Assembly: GCA_030835405.1 (NCBI GenBank)
Contig: JAURPG010000053.1
Coordinates: forward strand, 1 to 64,000
Origin: Gammaproteobacteria bacterium
GTDB lineage: Bacteria > Pseudomonadota > Gammaproteobacteria > Eutrophobiales > Eutrophobiaceae
DNA: 64,000 nt
Direction: 5' to 3'
A model generated the notes under the pieces. It was not told where the DNA came from, searched no databases, and was given only the letters and a program-made list of their open reading frames with translations. Each line of letters starts with the position of its first letter. Within the stretch, counting starts at the first letter, position 1. The translations under genes and the position numbers were made by a program. Shown piece after piece: positions 1 to 9,536 of this stretch.

Positions 1-1361
1 ATACCCTTTTCTTTAAATATCTCCAAATGTGGGCTGTTTTTTGCCGTTGTAAGATTTTCAGCTGTTAAAAAATAAATCTCTTTCTGACCTTCCCGCATAC
101 GTTCAATATAGTCTTTAAGGGAAACTGACTGCTCTTCTGTGTCTTCATGTGTTGTTGTAAACCTGAATAACCTGGCCAGATCTTCTTTTTTGTCAGAGAC
201 TTCTTCTACGACGCCTTCTTTTAATACCTTGCCAAATTCTTTCCAGAACGTTTTATATTTTTCGGGTTCCTTTTCAGCCATATCAGACAATAAATCCAGT
301 ATTCGCTTTGTCGCACCGGAACGAATGGAATCAATGGTTTTGTTTTGTTGGAGGATTTCCCTGGAAATATTCAGTGGCAAGTCACTTGAATCAACAATAC
401 CTCTGACAAACCTGAGATAGGGAGGGAGCAATTGGTCAGCATCATCCATAATAAATACTTTTCTGACATAAAGCTTTACTCCGTGGCGGTTGTCCCTGTC
501 CCATAAGTCAAACTGTGCGCGGGAGGGAATATATAATAAGGTGGTATATTCAAGTTTCCCCTCTACCTTGGAATGGATTTTAGCCAAAGGATCTTCAAAA
601 TCATGACCAACGTGTTTATAAAACTCGTTATATTCCTCTTCAGAGATATCTTTTTTGTTTCTTGTCCAAAGGGCCTGGGCACTGTTAACTGTGTCATCTC
701 CCTTTTCATCACCCTCTGCCGGCATAATAATGGGGATGGCAATATGGTCAGAGTATCTTTTAATGATTGAGCGCAATCTGAAGCCATCCAGAAATTCTTC
801 GGCGTCATCCCGCAGGTACAACACCACCTTAGTACCACGCCGCGGCCGATCTACTGTTTCTATAGTGTAATCATTTTCCCCTTGTGACACCCATCTGATA
901 CCCTCGGCTCTGGCCGCACCTGCACGCCGGGTTACCACCTCAACCTTTTCAGCCACAATAAATGATGAATAAAAGCCAACACCGAACTGACCGATCAAAC
1001 TGGAGTCTTTTGACTGGTCCCCGGTTAACTGCTCTAAAAACTGACGGGTACCGGATTTTGCGATGGTACCAAGATTGGCAATCACTTCGTCCCTGGACAT
1101 CCCGATCCCGTTATCAATGACTGAAATAGTCTTCTGGTCCTTATTGTATTCAACCCTGACATTTAACTCCGGATCATCTTCAAATAATTTGTCATCTTTC
1201 AGGGCTTCAAATCTTAATTTATCTGCTGCATCGGATGCATTTGATATTAGTTCCCGGAGAAAAATTTCCTTGTTGCTATATAGTGAATGAACCATTAGGT
1301 GTAGAAGTTGCTGCACCTCAGTCTCAAACCCTAGCGTTTCCTTTTTTGTATCTGCACTCAT
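1..1361 (-). CDS. htpG: Molecular chaperone HtpG (Hsp90), 3' end cut off by the window edge
   Basis: Cytosolic ATP-dependent Hsp90 chaperone. Reading leftward from ATG at 1361-1359 gives an unbroken frame of about 453 codons to the window edge, so the C-terminal dimerisation domain and the stop lie outside. Seen: the GHKL ATPase motifs in order, namely [14 protein letters not shown] near residue 37 (metal-binding Asn), DNGIGM near residue 83, and GQFGVGFYS near residue 125, then the middle domain with [12 protein letters not shown] and [10 protein letters not shown]. The spacing matches bacterial HtpG and there is no eukaryotic-type charged linker. No codon is broken in the visible part. It is transcribed away from the lipoprotein gene at 1557, and the 195 bp between them must hold both promoters. 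I did not find a convincing sigma-32 site. Confidence 0.97.
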   Translation of the reverse strand, partial: MSADTKKETLGFETEVQQLLHLMVHSLYSNKEIFLRELISNASDAADKLRFEALKDDKLFEDDPELNVRVEYNKDQKTISVIDNGIGMSRDEVIANLGTIAKSGTRQFLEQLTGDQSKDSSLIGQFGVGFYSSFIVAEKVEVVTRRAGAARAEGIRWVSQGENDYTIETVDRPRRGTKVVLYLRDDAEEFLDGFRLRSIIKRYSDHIAIPIIMPAEGDEKGDDTVNSAQALWTRNKKDISEEEYNEFYKHVGHDFEDPLAKIHSKVEGKLEYTTLLYIPSRAQFDLWDRDNRHGVKLYVRKVFIMDDADQLLPPYLRFVRGIVDSSDLPLNISREILQQNKTIDSIRSGATKRILDLLSDMAEKEPEKYKTFWKEFGKVLKEGVVEEVSDKKEDLARLFRFTTTHEDTEEQSVSLKDYIERMREGQKEIYFLTAENLTTAKNSPHLEIFKEKG

Positions 1362-1516
1362 TTAACTTCCCTTATAGTTTAAATTTTGATTGTGATCCCA
1401 TGATGTGGTGATTAACTGTGTTTTTTTCAAGTACATGAATTATTTACACTGCCGGATATTTTCCTGATTTTGCAATCGTTATAGTGATTTATACCAAAAA
1501 ATCTGTAGATGCGGGA

Positions 1517-1522
1517 TATAAT
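1517..1522 (+). promoter_or_regulatory. Candidate -10 box upstream of the TPR lipoprotein gene
   Basis: A perfect TATAAT lies 35 bp before the ATG at 1557. No good -35 hexamer sits 16-18 bp upstream, so the assignment rests on the -10 match and its position alone. Confidence 0.3.
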
Positions 1523-1556
1523 GCCTGAAAATTAATAAACAACCCGGTTGAAACCC

Positions 1557-2006
1557 ATGAAATTATATTTTTTTATTTTTGCATGCTTGCTGTTATCCGG
1601 CTGTGCAACAACAAAACCAGCTGTTTCTGTTGCATCCAATGAATTCCCGCGTACTTCAGTCACAGCTGCCATGGCAGATGCTGCCTACTCAAGTTCAGAT
1701 TGGGAAAAAAGTGAACAACATTATTTAAGTCTCCTGGAATTAACGCCAGATAATGGGCATTTCTGGTACCGCCTGGGTAATATTTATTCATCCACGAACC
1801 GAATACATGAGGCCATTGTAGCCTATAACCAGGCCCTTATACTTGACCCCCAAAATACCTATGCCTGGTATAACCTGGGTATGGTGCAATTAAAGCAATC
1901 AGCTTATACATTTAATGCCATGCAATCCCAACTAACACAGCAAGATCCCATGAACAATCGTGCCAGGCATATTCTGGAAAGGATCATGGGGCTTCTAAAT
2001 GAATAA
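1557..2006 (+). CDS. TPR-repeat outer-membrane lipoprotein of unknown role
   Basis: A 149-residue protein if started at ATG 1557; an in-frame TTG at 1548 would add three residues. I prefer the ATG because it gives a compact lipoprotein signal: a hydrophobic run ending in LLLSGC, so Cys16 would be acylated after signal peptidase II cleavage. The residue after Cys is Ala, which fits outer-membrane sorting by the Lol +2 rule. The rest contains two clear TPR units (WYRLGNIYSSTNRIHEAI and WYNLGMVQLKQSAY), after a degenerate first unit. The length resembles small TPR lipoproteins such as PilF/PilW, but nothing here proves a pilus role and fimV is 40 kb away. Single gene between htpG (divergent) and mutS (same strand, 95 bp gap). 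Confidence 0.85.
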   Translation: MKLYFFIFACLLLSGCATTKPAVSVASNEFPRTSVTAAMADAAYSSSDWEKSEQHYLSLLELTPDNGHFWYRLGNIYSSTNRIHEAIVAYNQALILDPQNTYAWYNLGMVQLKQSAYTFNAMQSQLTQQDPMNNRARHILERIMGLLNE

Positions 2007-2101
2007 AACGATATAAGTTCCATTCAAATACTGCCAGATATCCCACGGATTGATGGTGATTTTCAATAGCACCAATCACAAATTCACGATATGATCTGGA
2101 C

Positions 2102-4660
2102 ATGCAAATCAGTGAAAACTCTATTCACAAGCATACCCCTGTAATCCAGCAATACCTTGGATTTAAAGCACGCCATCCCGACAAACTGCTGTTCTTCAGA
2201 ATGGGGGATTTTTACGAATTATTTTTTGATGATGCGAAAAAAGCTGCCAGATTACTAGATATTACACTGACCAAAAGGGGCCAATCGGCCGGCACGCCTA
2301 TACCAATGGCCGGCGTCCCGTTCCATGCCGCGGAAAATTACCTGTCCAAATTAATCAAACAAGGCGAATCGGTTGTCATCTGCGAACAAATTGGCGACCC
2401 GGCAAAATCTAAAGGTCCCGTAGAGCGCAAGATTACCAGGATTCTTACTCCCGGTACCGCAACTGATGACGCCCTCCTGGAACAAACCCTAGACTGTCTG
2501 CTATCCGCAATCTATAAAGGCAAAAAAGGGTTTGGAATTGCCTCACTGGATTTAAGCAGTGGGCAATTTCGGGCAATGCAGGTCCCGGATATGCAACATG
2601 TCAAACGAGAACTGAATCGTATAAAACCAGCTGAAATACTGATTGCGGAATCTGAAGATGCACTTTTGAATAATGATGAAGTGGATTGCCGTATCACCAT
2701 GAGGGCTGAAGATATTTTTGATATCGCCTCTTCAAGGGAGATTATCAAGAAACAATATTTATTACCGACTTTAATGGGACAGGATATTGAAGGCCAATAT
2801 GAGATCATTTGTGCAGCAGGTGCTGCCTTATATTATGCCCGGGAAACCCAATGCCAGGACCTTCACCATATTCGCCCGATTCAGATAGAAAACACAACTG
2901 ACTGGGTCTTAATTGACAATATCAGTCAAAAAAATCTGGAGCTTATCGAAGACACTACCGGTAAAAAGCAAAATTGTCTGATCAATGTCCTCGATGCCAC
3001 CAGTTGCGCCATGGGAAGCAGAATGTTACGGCGTTGGCTGGTACAACCTATACGTGACCACGATACTTTAAGACTTCGTCATGATGCAGTTTTACAGTTT
3101 CAGACGACTAAAAATTATGTTCCCATCAGAAATAATTTGGCCGAAATATGCGATATGGAGCGTGTAATCTCAAGGGTGTCCCTGGGAACCGCCCGGCCAA
3201 GAGATCTGGTACAGCTCAGACATTCCCTTGGTTTGCTGCCTGATATAAAAAAATGTCTGGAATCACTGGACAGCCCCAGGTTAACCGAACTGGCACAGCA
3301 AATGGACTTGTTACCTGCGTTACTGTCTTTTCTTGAAAAGGCATTGATTGATGAACCCCCACAAACCATCCGTGACGGTGGGGTCATTGCAGAGGGGTTT
3401 GATGAAGAACTTGATGAACTTAGAAGACTCAGCACTGATGCTGGTGACTACCTCAATGAAATGGAGGAAAGGGAAAAGACCAGGACTGGCCTGACCACCC
3501 TTAAAGTGGGGTATAACAGGGTTCATGGATATTATATTGAAGTCAGTAGGCTATATAGTGATAAAGTCCCCGCAGAATACCACCGTAGACAAACACTGAA
3601 ATCGACAGAACGGTTTATTACGGAAGAACTTAAACAATTTGAAGACAAAATCTTAAGCGCCAGGGAAAAATCGCTGGCGAGAGAAAAGTACCTTTATAAC
3701 CTTATTCTTTCACGCATCGTTGAAGATCTGGTATTCATACAGAATATCGCCAGTGCCATTGCTGAAGCTGACGTGTTATCTACCTTTGCAGAAAGATCAG
3801 AAATTAATAATTATTCTAAACCTGAGCTTAGGGACACACCGGGGATTTCAATCTCCAATGGTCGACACCCAGTGGTAGAACAGATTCAGTTCAATCCCTT
3901 TATTGCCAATGACATACACATGGATGATAACCATAAGATGTTATTGATTACCGGCCCGAATATGGGTGGAAAATCTACCTATATGCGCCAGGCCGCCTTA
4001 ATTGTGATCATGGCGCATATTGGTTGTTTCGTGCCGGCTGATTCTGCATCAATAGGTCCTGTGGATAGAGTATTTACCCGGATCGGTGCCAGTGACAATC
4101 TTGCCGCAGGACAATCAACCTTCATGGTGGAAATGGTCGAAACGGCCAATATCTTAAATAATGCTACCCAAAACAGCCTGGTATTACTGGATGAGATAGG
4201 CAGAGGCACCAGCACTTATGACGGGTTGGCACTGGCCTGGGCTTGCGCACAATACTTAACCTGCGAGATTGGGCCATTCTGCCTGTTTGCTACGCATTAT
4301 TTTGAGTTAACCGAGCTTGTCGACCAAACCGATGGAATCGTAAATCTCCATTTTGATGCCATAGAACACAAAGAAAAAATTGTTTTCCTTCATAGGGTTA
4401 AAGAAGGTCCTGCCAACAGGAGTTATGGCTTGCAGGTTGCCCAGTTAGCCGGCATCCCCAGAAGCGTCATCAGTTCAGCAAAAACCAGGCTCGATGAAAT
4501 CGAACAAAATCAACGAATTGGTCTTGATTCAGTTCCACAAAAAGATATGTTTTCCCAGGAAGACCCATGGATTACAAGGTTAAAGGATATGGATCCTGAC
4601 TCATTATCGCCCAAACAGGCCCTGGATTTACTGTTCCAATGGAAAAAATTACTGGATTGA
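2102..4660 (+). CDS. mutS: DNA mismatch repair protein MutS
   Basis: Recognises mismatches and small loops and recruits MutL. The 852-residue length is normal for MutS. Seen: the N-terminal mismatch-binding motif with Phe37 and Glu39 (GDFYELF), connector and core domains, then the ABC-type ATPase with Walker [10 protein letters not shown] near residue 618 and Walker [12 protein letters not shown] near residue 696, followed by the helix-turn-helix dimer region. The C-terminal tail matches the long MutS form. It ends in TGA, which matters for the neighbouring DUF4124 gene because it shows TGA is read as stop here. fdxA follows after 106 bp on the same strand. Confidence 0.99.
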   Translation: MQISENSIHKHTPVIQQYLGFKARHPDKLLFFRMGDFYELFFDDAKKAARLLDITLTKRGQSAGTPIPMAGVPFHAAENYLSKLIKQGESVVICEQIGDPAKSKGPVERKITRILTPGTATDDALLEQTLDCLLSAIYKGKKGFGIASLDLSSGQFRAMQVPDMQHVKRELNRIKPAEILIAESEDALLNNDEVDCRITMRAEDIFDIASSREIIKKQYLLPTLMGQDIEGQYEIICAAGAALYYARETQCQDLHHIRPIQIENTTDWVLIDNISQKNLELIEDTTGKKQNCLINVLDATSCAMGSRMLRRWLVQPIRDHDTLRLRHDAVLQFQTTKNYVPIRNNLAEICDMERVISRVSLGTARPRDLVQLRHSLGLLPDIKKCLESLDSPRLTELAQQMDLLPALLSFLEKALIDEPPQTIRDGGVIAEGFDEELDELRRLSTDAGDYLNEMEEREKTRTGLTTLKVGYNRVHGYYIEVSRLYSDKVPAEYHRRQTLKSTERFITEELKQFEDKILSAREKSLAREKYLYNLILSRIVEDLVFIQNIASAIAEADVLSTFAERSEINNYSKPELRDTPGISISNGRHPVVEQIQFNPFIANDIHMDDNHKMLLITGPNMGGKSTYMRQAALIVIMAHIGCFVPADSASIGPVDRVFTRIGASDNLAAGQSTFMVEMVETANILNNATQNSLVLLDEIGRGTSTYDGLALAWACAQYLTCEIGPFCLFATHYFELTELVDQTDGIVNLHFDAIEHKEKIVFLHRVKEGPANRSYGLQVAQLAGIPRSVISSAKTRLDEIEQNQRIGLDSVPQKDMFSQEDPWITRLKDMDPDSLSPKQALDLLFQWKKLLD

Positions 4661-4766
4661 AACACTTTTTACATCAATTTTTCAGGATCTTCGTAGTAAA
4701 ATACTCACTCATGGAAATATCCAGAGAATTTTCTGAGTTAGAAATCAACATAGAGGAAATATAAAG

Positions 4767-5090
4767 ATGCCATTTATTGTTACCGAATCATGCATCAAAT
4801 GTAAGTACACGGATTGTGTGGAAGTTTGTCCTGTCGACTGTTTCCATGAAGGCCCTAATATGCTGGTAATTGATCCAGACGAATGCATAGATTGCACCTT
4901 GTGTGAACCGGAATGTCCGGTAGAGGCAATTGTATCTGAGGATGAAGTTACAGAATCACAACAGGAATTTATCTCATTGAATGCCGAACTAGCAAAACTA
5001 TGGCCGGTCATCAATGAAAGAAAAGAACCGCCTGAAGATGCCGACGAATGGAAGGACATTAACGACAAGCTTAACCATCTGGAGCGTTAA
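4767..5090 (+). CDS. fdxA: 7Fe-8S ferredoxin FdxA
   Basis: A small soluble electron carrier of 107 residues. The cysteine ladder is C9, C12, C17, C21, C25, then C40, C43, C46, C50. It matches the Azotobacter FdI pattern that binds one [3Fe-4S] and one [4Fe-4S] cluster, and both cluster motifs keep the Pro after the last Cys (CP at 21-22 and 50-51). The acidic C-terminal tail of about 50 residues is typical of the proteobacterial FdxA family. In many proteobacteria fdxA lies just downstream of mutS, as here. The redox partner cannot be told from the window. Confidence 0.97.
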   Translation: MPFIVTESCIKCKYTDCVEVCPVDCFHEGPNMLVIDPDECIDCTLCEPECPVEAIVSEDEVTESQQEFISLNAELAKLWPVINERKEPPEDADEWKDINDKLNHLER

Positions 5091-5101
5091 TCTTTCTATA
5101 A

Positions 5102-5614
5102 ATGAGAAGTCTTTCAGACAAAATCAGATTAATAACACCCCAGTCTGAATGTTTGAATTTTAAATATCGTAGATGGTTATTTATTTGCCCTGTGTTGATC
5201 TGCACCATATCCATACCTGCCACCGCGGAAGTATACAAATGAGTGGATGAAAATGGCCGGATTCATTATGGAGACAAACCTGGTAATAATGCTTCCGAGA
5301 AGCTAAACATTCAGAAAAGCTATACGACGAACCCGATTGATGTGAAACAGGAATCCCGTCGTCAACGTTTACTGGACGTTATGAAAGAAGAACGACAGGC
5401 TAAAAGAGAACAACAGGAAGAAGCACAAAAACAAGCAAAGACTAAAAAAACCAATTGTAACCGTGCAAAAAAACAACTGGCATCCATTGAAAACTCCAGT
5501 TATCTGATGGAAAAGACAAATGACCCCTACAATCCTAAGATTTTAACGGATGCAGAACGTCAAACAGCCACAAAGAATGCCCAAAAGGCAGTAAATTATT
5601 GGTGTTCTGGCTAA
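5102..5614 (+). pseudogene. Secreted DUF4124-domain protein interrupted by an in-frame TGA
   Basis: From ATG 5102 the frame encodes 46 residues: a basic N-terminus, a hydrophobic segment around residues 25-42 and an AXA-like signal-peptidase site (ATA|EVYK). TGA follows at 5240-5242, and the frame then continues with VDENGRIHYGDKP and runs to TAA at 5614. The DUF4124 family begins the mature protein with a motif of the form Y-K/R-W-V-D-x-x-G-x-x-H-Y-x-D, so the TGA sits exactly where the conserved Trp (TGG) belongs. Downstream is a Lys/Gln-rich coiled-coil region and a C-terminal segment with two Cys. GTG at 5243 could restart translation, but the product would lack the signal peptide. It lies 11 bp after fdxA. 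Either a one-base nonsense mutation or a sequence error; genome-wide recoding is unlikely. Confidence 0.8.
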
Positions 5615-5816
5615 TTAATTTTCCTGTCATTTTCATAGACAATTCTAATAAAATCAGGGTATTATGTGCGAAATTAACAGTAATAAATACTATTATTAAA
5701 CATCTGTTGTTTGGCCAACAAGGCAATCAATAGGGTCATAAAAATATATTAAAAACAATACACTCTATAAACCACCCGGTTACAACAAACCATTTATCCT
5801 GAAAGATTGCCAGTAA

Positions 5817-6647
5817 ATGAGCCTGTTAGAAAAAATTGAAATTGTAAATGTTTCAGATGTGGGGAAATGCAGGCCACATAATGAAGACAGTACATTAAGT
5901 GATTCCAGTGAAGGACTGGTGATCCTGGCAGATGGAATGGGGGGATACAAAGGCGGTGAGGTTGCTAGTGCCATTGCGGTAACGTCTATCCACTTTGAGA
6001 TATTAGCCGGGCTGGGAAAGATTCAGCGTGGTAAAAAGACTGAAAATTCAGAAATCAGTCTGGAATCAGACGTGATAAAAAATGCAATAACTTTAGCAAA
6101 TTCAGAGATTTACAGTACTGCCCAGACAGATCAGCAATGCCAGGGCATGGGAACCACCATTATTGTTGCGCTGTTCCATAATAATAAATGCACCATAGGT
6201 CATGTGGGTGATTCCAGGGCATACCGTAAAAGGGCCAATACATTTACCCAGATCACTAAAGATCATTCGTTAATTCAAGAACTTATAGATAGGGGCATGT
6301 ATACACCTGAAGAAGCGGTAAAGCATGCCCCAAAAAATCTGGTCACCAGGGCCATGGGAATTGATAGCCAGGTTGAGGTTGATATTGGCGAGGATATCGT
6401 TGAACCCGGGGATATTTATATGCTGTGTTCAGATGGATTAAATGATATGGTAGGGGATGAAGAAATTCACTTAACCCTAAGTAAATATAGTGCTAATCTA
6501 GCACAGGCTTCTGACGAATTAGTTCGATTAGCAAACACCAAAGGGGGAAAGGATAATATTTCCATCATCCTGGTGAAGGTTTTGGAAGAATTTTCAAGCT
6601 CCGATGGGGGCATAATAAAAAAACTAAAAAGTCGTTTGTTTCAATAA
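5817..6647 (+). CDS. PP2C-family Ser/Thr protein phosphatase (Stp/PrpC type)
   Basis: Metal-dependent cytosolic phosphatase that removes phosphate from Ser/Thr of proteins phosphorylated by Hanks-type kinases. The 276 residues match the bacterial single-domain form. Seen: R-P-H-N-E-D at 19-24, the metal-binding Asp in ADGMGG (Asp39), GMGTT, GHVGDSRAYR, TKDHSL, CSDGLNDMV, and GGKDNISIILV near the C-terminus, which are the conserved PP2C motifs in order. Basic tail, no membrane segment. It is followed after 24 bp by the FHA gene, so the two probably form an operon and act on the same phosphoprotein circuit. The only Hanks kinase in the window is about 54 kb away (60746). Confidence 0.95.
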   Translation: MSLLEKIEIVNVSDVGKCRPHNEDSTLSDSSEGLVILADGMGGYKGGEVASAIAVTSIHFEILAGLGKIQRGKKTENSEISLESDVIKNAITLANSEIYSTAQTDQQCQGMGTTIIVALFHNNKCTIGHVGDSRAYRKRANTFTQITKDHSLIQELIDRGMYTPEEAVKHAPKNLVTRAMGIDSQVEVDIGEDIVEPGDIYMLCSDGLNDMVGDEEIHLTLSKYSANLAQASDELVRLANTKGGKDNISIILVKVLEEFSSSDGGIIKKLKSRLFQ

Positions 6648-6671
6648 ATGTCAGGGGACAGGACATAATCG

Positions 6672-7403
6672 ATGTCTAAGTTAGTATTAAGCTTAAATGG
6701 AGTCGTACAAGGCGAATATGAACTCAATCAGGAGAGGGTTACGATTGGGCGCAAAGCCGAAAATGAGATTCCAATTGATAATCTTGCCGTTAGCGGCAAA
6801 CACGCTCTAATCATTACAATTCTGGATGACTCATTCCTGGAAGACCTTGGTAGTACCAATGGGACTTACGTGAATGGAAAACTCATTAAAAAACATGCCC
6901 TTAAGAATGGGGACGTGATTGCCATCGGCAAGCATGAATTGAAATATGTCAATGATGCCGTTGGGGATGACTATGATGAGGATGAATTTGAAAAGACCAT
7001 GATCATCAAGCCCGGCTCTGCCAGTGCGGCAGTTGCGGCCGCCAAGGCGGCAGAAAATGCCGGCGCAGCAGCAGAACCAGCCAGGCCTGCATCGGCAGGA
7101 GCCCCTGCGGGTGGTGGCGGCGGGATGCCACTGGGTAGATTGACTGTCCTTAACGGCCCGATTGCTGGCAAAGAACTGGAATTAACCAAGGCGCTGATTA
7201 CACTTGGTAAACCCGGGACCCAAGTAGCTGTTATTTCCCGTCGGCCACAGGGTTACTTTTTGACCCATATTGAAAGTGATGGCGATGGTAAACGTTATCC
7301 GACAGTTAATGGCGAACCCATTGGTCCAAAGGCATATCAGTTAAAAGATGGTGATTTGATTGAGCTGGCAGGGATTAAGATGGAGTTCAGTAGTTCGAAT
7401 TGA
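6672..7403 (+). CDS. FHA-domain phosphothreonine-binding adaptor with a second degenerate FHA-like domain
   Basis: 243 residues. The first FHA domain (about 2-95) has the canonical pattern: G26-R27, then SGKHA at 41-45 and GSTNGTYVNG at 60-69, which form the phosphothreonine-binding site. A Thr at 109 sits in an acidic stretch (DEDEFEKTMII) that resembles the phosphorylated segments of GarA-like FHA proteins. Residues 118-151 are an Ala/Pro/Gly-rich flexible linker. Residues 155-239 form a second FHA-like fold (VNGEPIG, LKDGDLIELAG) that lacks the first Ser/His signature. A good Shine-Dalgarno (AGGGGACAGGA) precedes the ATG. Paired with the PP2C gene, and ends at a strong terminator shared with the opposing STAS gene. 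Confidence 0.93.
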   Translation: MSKLVLSLNGVVQGEYELNQERVTIGRKAENEIPIDNLAVSGKHALIITILDDSFLEDLGSTNGTYVNGKLIKKHALKNGDVIAIGKHELKYVNDAVGDDYDEDEFEKTMIIKPGSASAAVAAAKAAENAGAAAEPARPASAGAPAGGGGGMPLGRLTVLNGPIAGKELELTKALITLGKPGTQVAVISRRPQGYFLTHIESDGDGKRYPTVNGEPIGPKAYQLKDGDLIELAGIKMEFSSSN

Positions 7404-7423
7404 TTTACAATTAGTCGTATTAG

Positions 7424-7450
7424 AAAAACCGCCTTTCGGCGGTTTTTTTA
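7424..7450. terminator. Bidirectional rho-independent terminator between the FHA and STAS genes
   Basis: A GC-rich stem (AACCGCC / GGCGGTT) with a TTTC loop, flanked by an A-run on the left and seven T on the right. It sits 20 bp after the FHA stop and just beyond the stop of the convergent STAS reading frame (7454), so it can end both transcripts. Confidence 0.93.
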
Positions 7451-7453
7451 TGC

Positions 7454-7788
7454 TTATGAATCTGCCTGGATTCTTGCATCAACAGAATCATGAATAGGGA
7501 ATATCTTGTCCAGCCTGGCCAATTGCAATACATTCATTGCTGCATCACTAACACCAATAAATCCAAAATTTACGTTGATTTTCTTGGCGGTCGATAACCT
7601 TCAACAAGACTGGCTATGACTGAGCTGTCAATATAACTAACTTGTGACAAATCCACTAGAACACCTATATTGCTATCTTCAAGACAGGCCAGGATCTGCT
7701 TTCTGGCATCGGGTGAACAGGACAAATCTACCTCACCTGACATTTCCACAACCTTGTAACCAGCCTCTTCTCTCTCATTATATTTCAT
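7454..7788 (-). pseudogene. STAS-domain anti-anti-sigma factor, frameshifted
   Basis: The STAS domain of a partner-switching system, which binds the anti-sigma kinase when its conserved Ser is dephosphorylated. From ATG 7788 the frame gives 66 good STAS residues, including YIDSSVIASLVEGY, then runs out of homology and stops at 7570. Reading one frame over from about 7577-7591 recovers KINVNFGFIGVSDAAMNVLQ, then LARLDKIF, and ends at TAA 7456-7454. That makes an ordinary STAS length of about 111 residues. A lost A in the AAAA run at 7579-7582 would explain it. The usual Gly after DSS is Val here. Last gene of the minus-strand signalling operon. Real mutation, sequence error and ribosomal slippage are all possible; slippage is least likely. 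Confidence 0.85.
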
Positions 7789-7842
7789 TGATAAACCTGC
7801 TGGTTATTATTAATTTTTAATACTACTACGCTTAAAAAAAGC

Positions 7843-8271
7843 TTAATCAAGATTGATCAGCATTTCCATATAATTCCCTTTATTATCATCCAGATGACCC
7901 ATTTTAAACTCATCCATAATTTCCTGAATGAAATGAATCCCCAGGCCGCCGGGCCTGATATCATCCAAATCCCGTGGCTTTACACTATCTAAATTGATTG
8001 GCGGTGCGTGGTCTGTCAATCGAAATCTCAGCCCTCCACTTGTCTTTGACAGCTCTAATTCAAATATCCCTTCTCCAACATCTTTATAGGCATGAGTAAT
8101 AATGTTCATACACGCTTCATTAACTGCTATCACAATATTTTGGGCCAATTCCTTACTGCAACCATCATTTTCCAATGCCCGTTGGACGACAGATCTGACT
8201 AATGCCAAACGATCTGCTTCGGCAGGTAACTTCAATTTAAACAACAATTCTGGGTCTATATTTGGCTGCAT
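7843..8271 (-). CDS. Anti-sigma factor / GHKL serine kinase (RsbW-SpoIIAB type)
   Basis: 142 residues with a HATPase_c fold. N-box NEACMNIITHAYKD at 51-64, Asp87 in LTDHAPP, and the G-box PGGLGIHFI at 107-115 are present. In partner switching such a protein phosphorylates the STAS protein and otherwise sequesters a target, classically a sigma factor. The start overlaps the end of the upstream phosphatase gene by 16 bp, so the two are translationally coupled. The STAS gene follows after 54 bp. No sigma factor gene lies nearby, so the target is unknown and may not be a sigma factor. Confidence 0.92.
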   Translation of the reverse strand: MQPNIDPELLFKLKLPAEADRLALVRSVVQRALENDGCSKELAQNIVIAVNEACMNIITHAYKDVGEGIFELELSKTSGGLRFRLTDHAPPINLDSVKPRDLDDIRPGGLGIHFIQEIMDEFKMGHLDDNKGNYMEMLINLD

Positions 8272-9536
8272 TCAATCAATAAAATGGTTATGTCATCGTG
8301 TTGGCCTTCATTTGGCCGCCTTATATTACTGACAATCGAATCAAGTCGCTTGCTACTAATAGTCTTGGAATTGGATTTAATCAGATTGATTAGTCCATCA
8401 ACTTCCAGTTCCTTTCCTGATTCATCCATAGCCTCTGTTACGCCATCCGTGAAAACATATAAGCTCTCTCCGTCCAGTGAAAGGGTCGTCGCAGGAAACT
8501 CGATCCCGGTCATAATCCCCACCGGTGGGGCCGTTGCCGGCAGCTCCTCAAAGGTGTCATCATTTTTATGGAATAAAGGAGGTTGATGTCCCGCATTGGC
8601 AAAACTCACAATATTGGTCTGTGGATCAATAAACCCTGATACCAGGGTCACAAACATCCCATGGGATACCGTCTCACAAATTTCATCGTTCACACGCTGT
8701 AGCAACTTCGCCGGGTCTTTCATGTCCTTTGCCAGGTGATGCAGTAAACTGCTCACATTGGCCATTAATAAGGCTGCATTCATCCCTTTTCCTGACACAT
8801 CGGCAAGATTAAAGTAAATAAGTCCGTCTTCCCTTTGAAAGAAATCAAAGAAGTCCCCTGACACCTCGCTGGCGGGGTAATTCAATCCCTGGACCAGGAA
8901 TTCCTCATCAACCGATCTGGGTAACAGGCTTTCCTGGATTTCCCGGGCCAATTCCAGTTCTTTCTGCATACGTTCCTGCACTACTAACTGGTCAGCCATC
9001 CTGGCATTATGAATTGCAAGAACTGCTGCAGATGCCAGCGCAATCATGATATTTTCATCACGCTTGTCAAATAATCCATCGCCACCGCGTTTATTAATCA
9101 GTTCCAAAGCACCTATGCATTCTTCCAGGACCATTAATGGTGCGCAGAGAATAGACCGGGTTTCAAATCCCGTATCTTCATCTACATTCTGGGCAAAATC
9201 CGGGTCTTCCCTGATATCTCTGACGATCTGGCTGGAACAGGTATTGACAGTTTTGCCGACAATTCCCGCAGTGGCAGGCAAGGTCAGGCCGGTGATATCT
9301 ACCGGGCCGGCACAACCCCGACAGACCAGTTGCTCACCGTCATCTGTGAGTAAAAAGATGGATGCTGCCTCTGCATCCAGGTATTGAATAAATCGCTCGA
9401 TTGCAATATTGAGTGTTTCGTCGATATCAAGAGATGCAGCGAATGATTGAACCACTTCCGCCAGTAGTACCAACTGTGAATCCAGATCCGGATCGGTTTC
9501 TGTTTCGAACAGGGAATATACATTACTGGACTTCAT
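8256..9536 (-). CDS. GAF-domain SpoIIE/RsbU-type serine phosphatase
   Basis: 426 residues. An N-terminal GAF sensor (about 25-180) is followed by a short linker with REIQESLLP at 198-206, the usual entry to this phosphatase class. The PP2C_SIG/SpoIIE domain (about 213-423) carries metal-site residues in GDFFDFF (Asp228), ADVSGKGMNAAL (Asp246), NAGHQPP, FTDGVTEA (Asp364) and HDDITIL (Asp414/415). It would dephosphorylate the STAS protein when GAF senses its ligand, releasing the anti-sigma partner. No membrane segment, so cytosolic. Its start overlaps the DUF1841 stop in an ATGA arrangement and its end overlaps the kinase gene: a tight operon. Confidence 0.94.
   Translation of the reverse strand: MKSSNVYSLFETETDPDLDSQLVLLAEVVQSFAASLDIDETLNIAIERFIQYLDAEAASIFLLTDDGEQLVCRGCAGPVDITGLTLPATAGIVGKTVNTCSSQIVRDIREDPDFAQNVDEDTGFETRSILCAPLMVLEECIGALELINKRGGDGLFDKRDENIMIALASAAVLAIHNARMADQLVVQERMQKELELAREIQESLLPRSVDEEFLVQGLNYPASEVSGDFFDFFQREDGLIYFNLADVSGKGMNAALLMANVSSLLHHLAKDMKDPAKLLQRVNDEICETVSHGMFVTLVSGFIDPQTNIVSFANAGHQPPLFHKNDDTFEELPATAPPVGIMTGIEFPATTLSLDGESLYVFTDGVTEAMDESGKELEVDGLINLIKSNSKTISSKRLDSIVSNIRRPNEGQHDDITILLIECSQI

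Noticed and set aside
1548-1556. TTG start for the TPR lipoprotein
   Set aside because: The ATG at 1557 gives a shorter and more typical lipoprotein signal, and no ribosome site favours the TTG.
5240-5242. Genetic code with UGA read as tryptophan
   Set aside because: mutS, the FHA gene, trpF, carB and DUF1841 all end in TGA at their normal family length, and TGG is used for Trp throughout.
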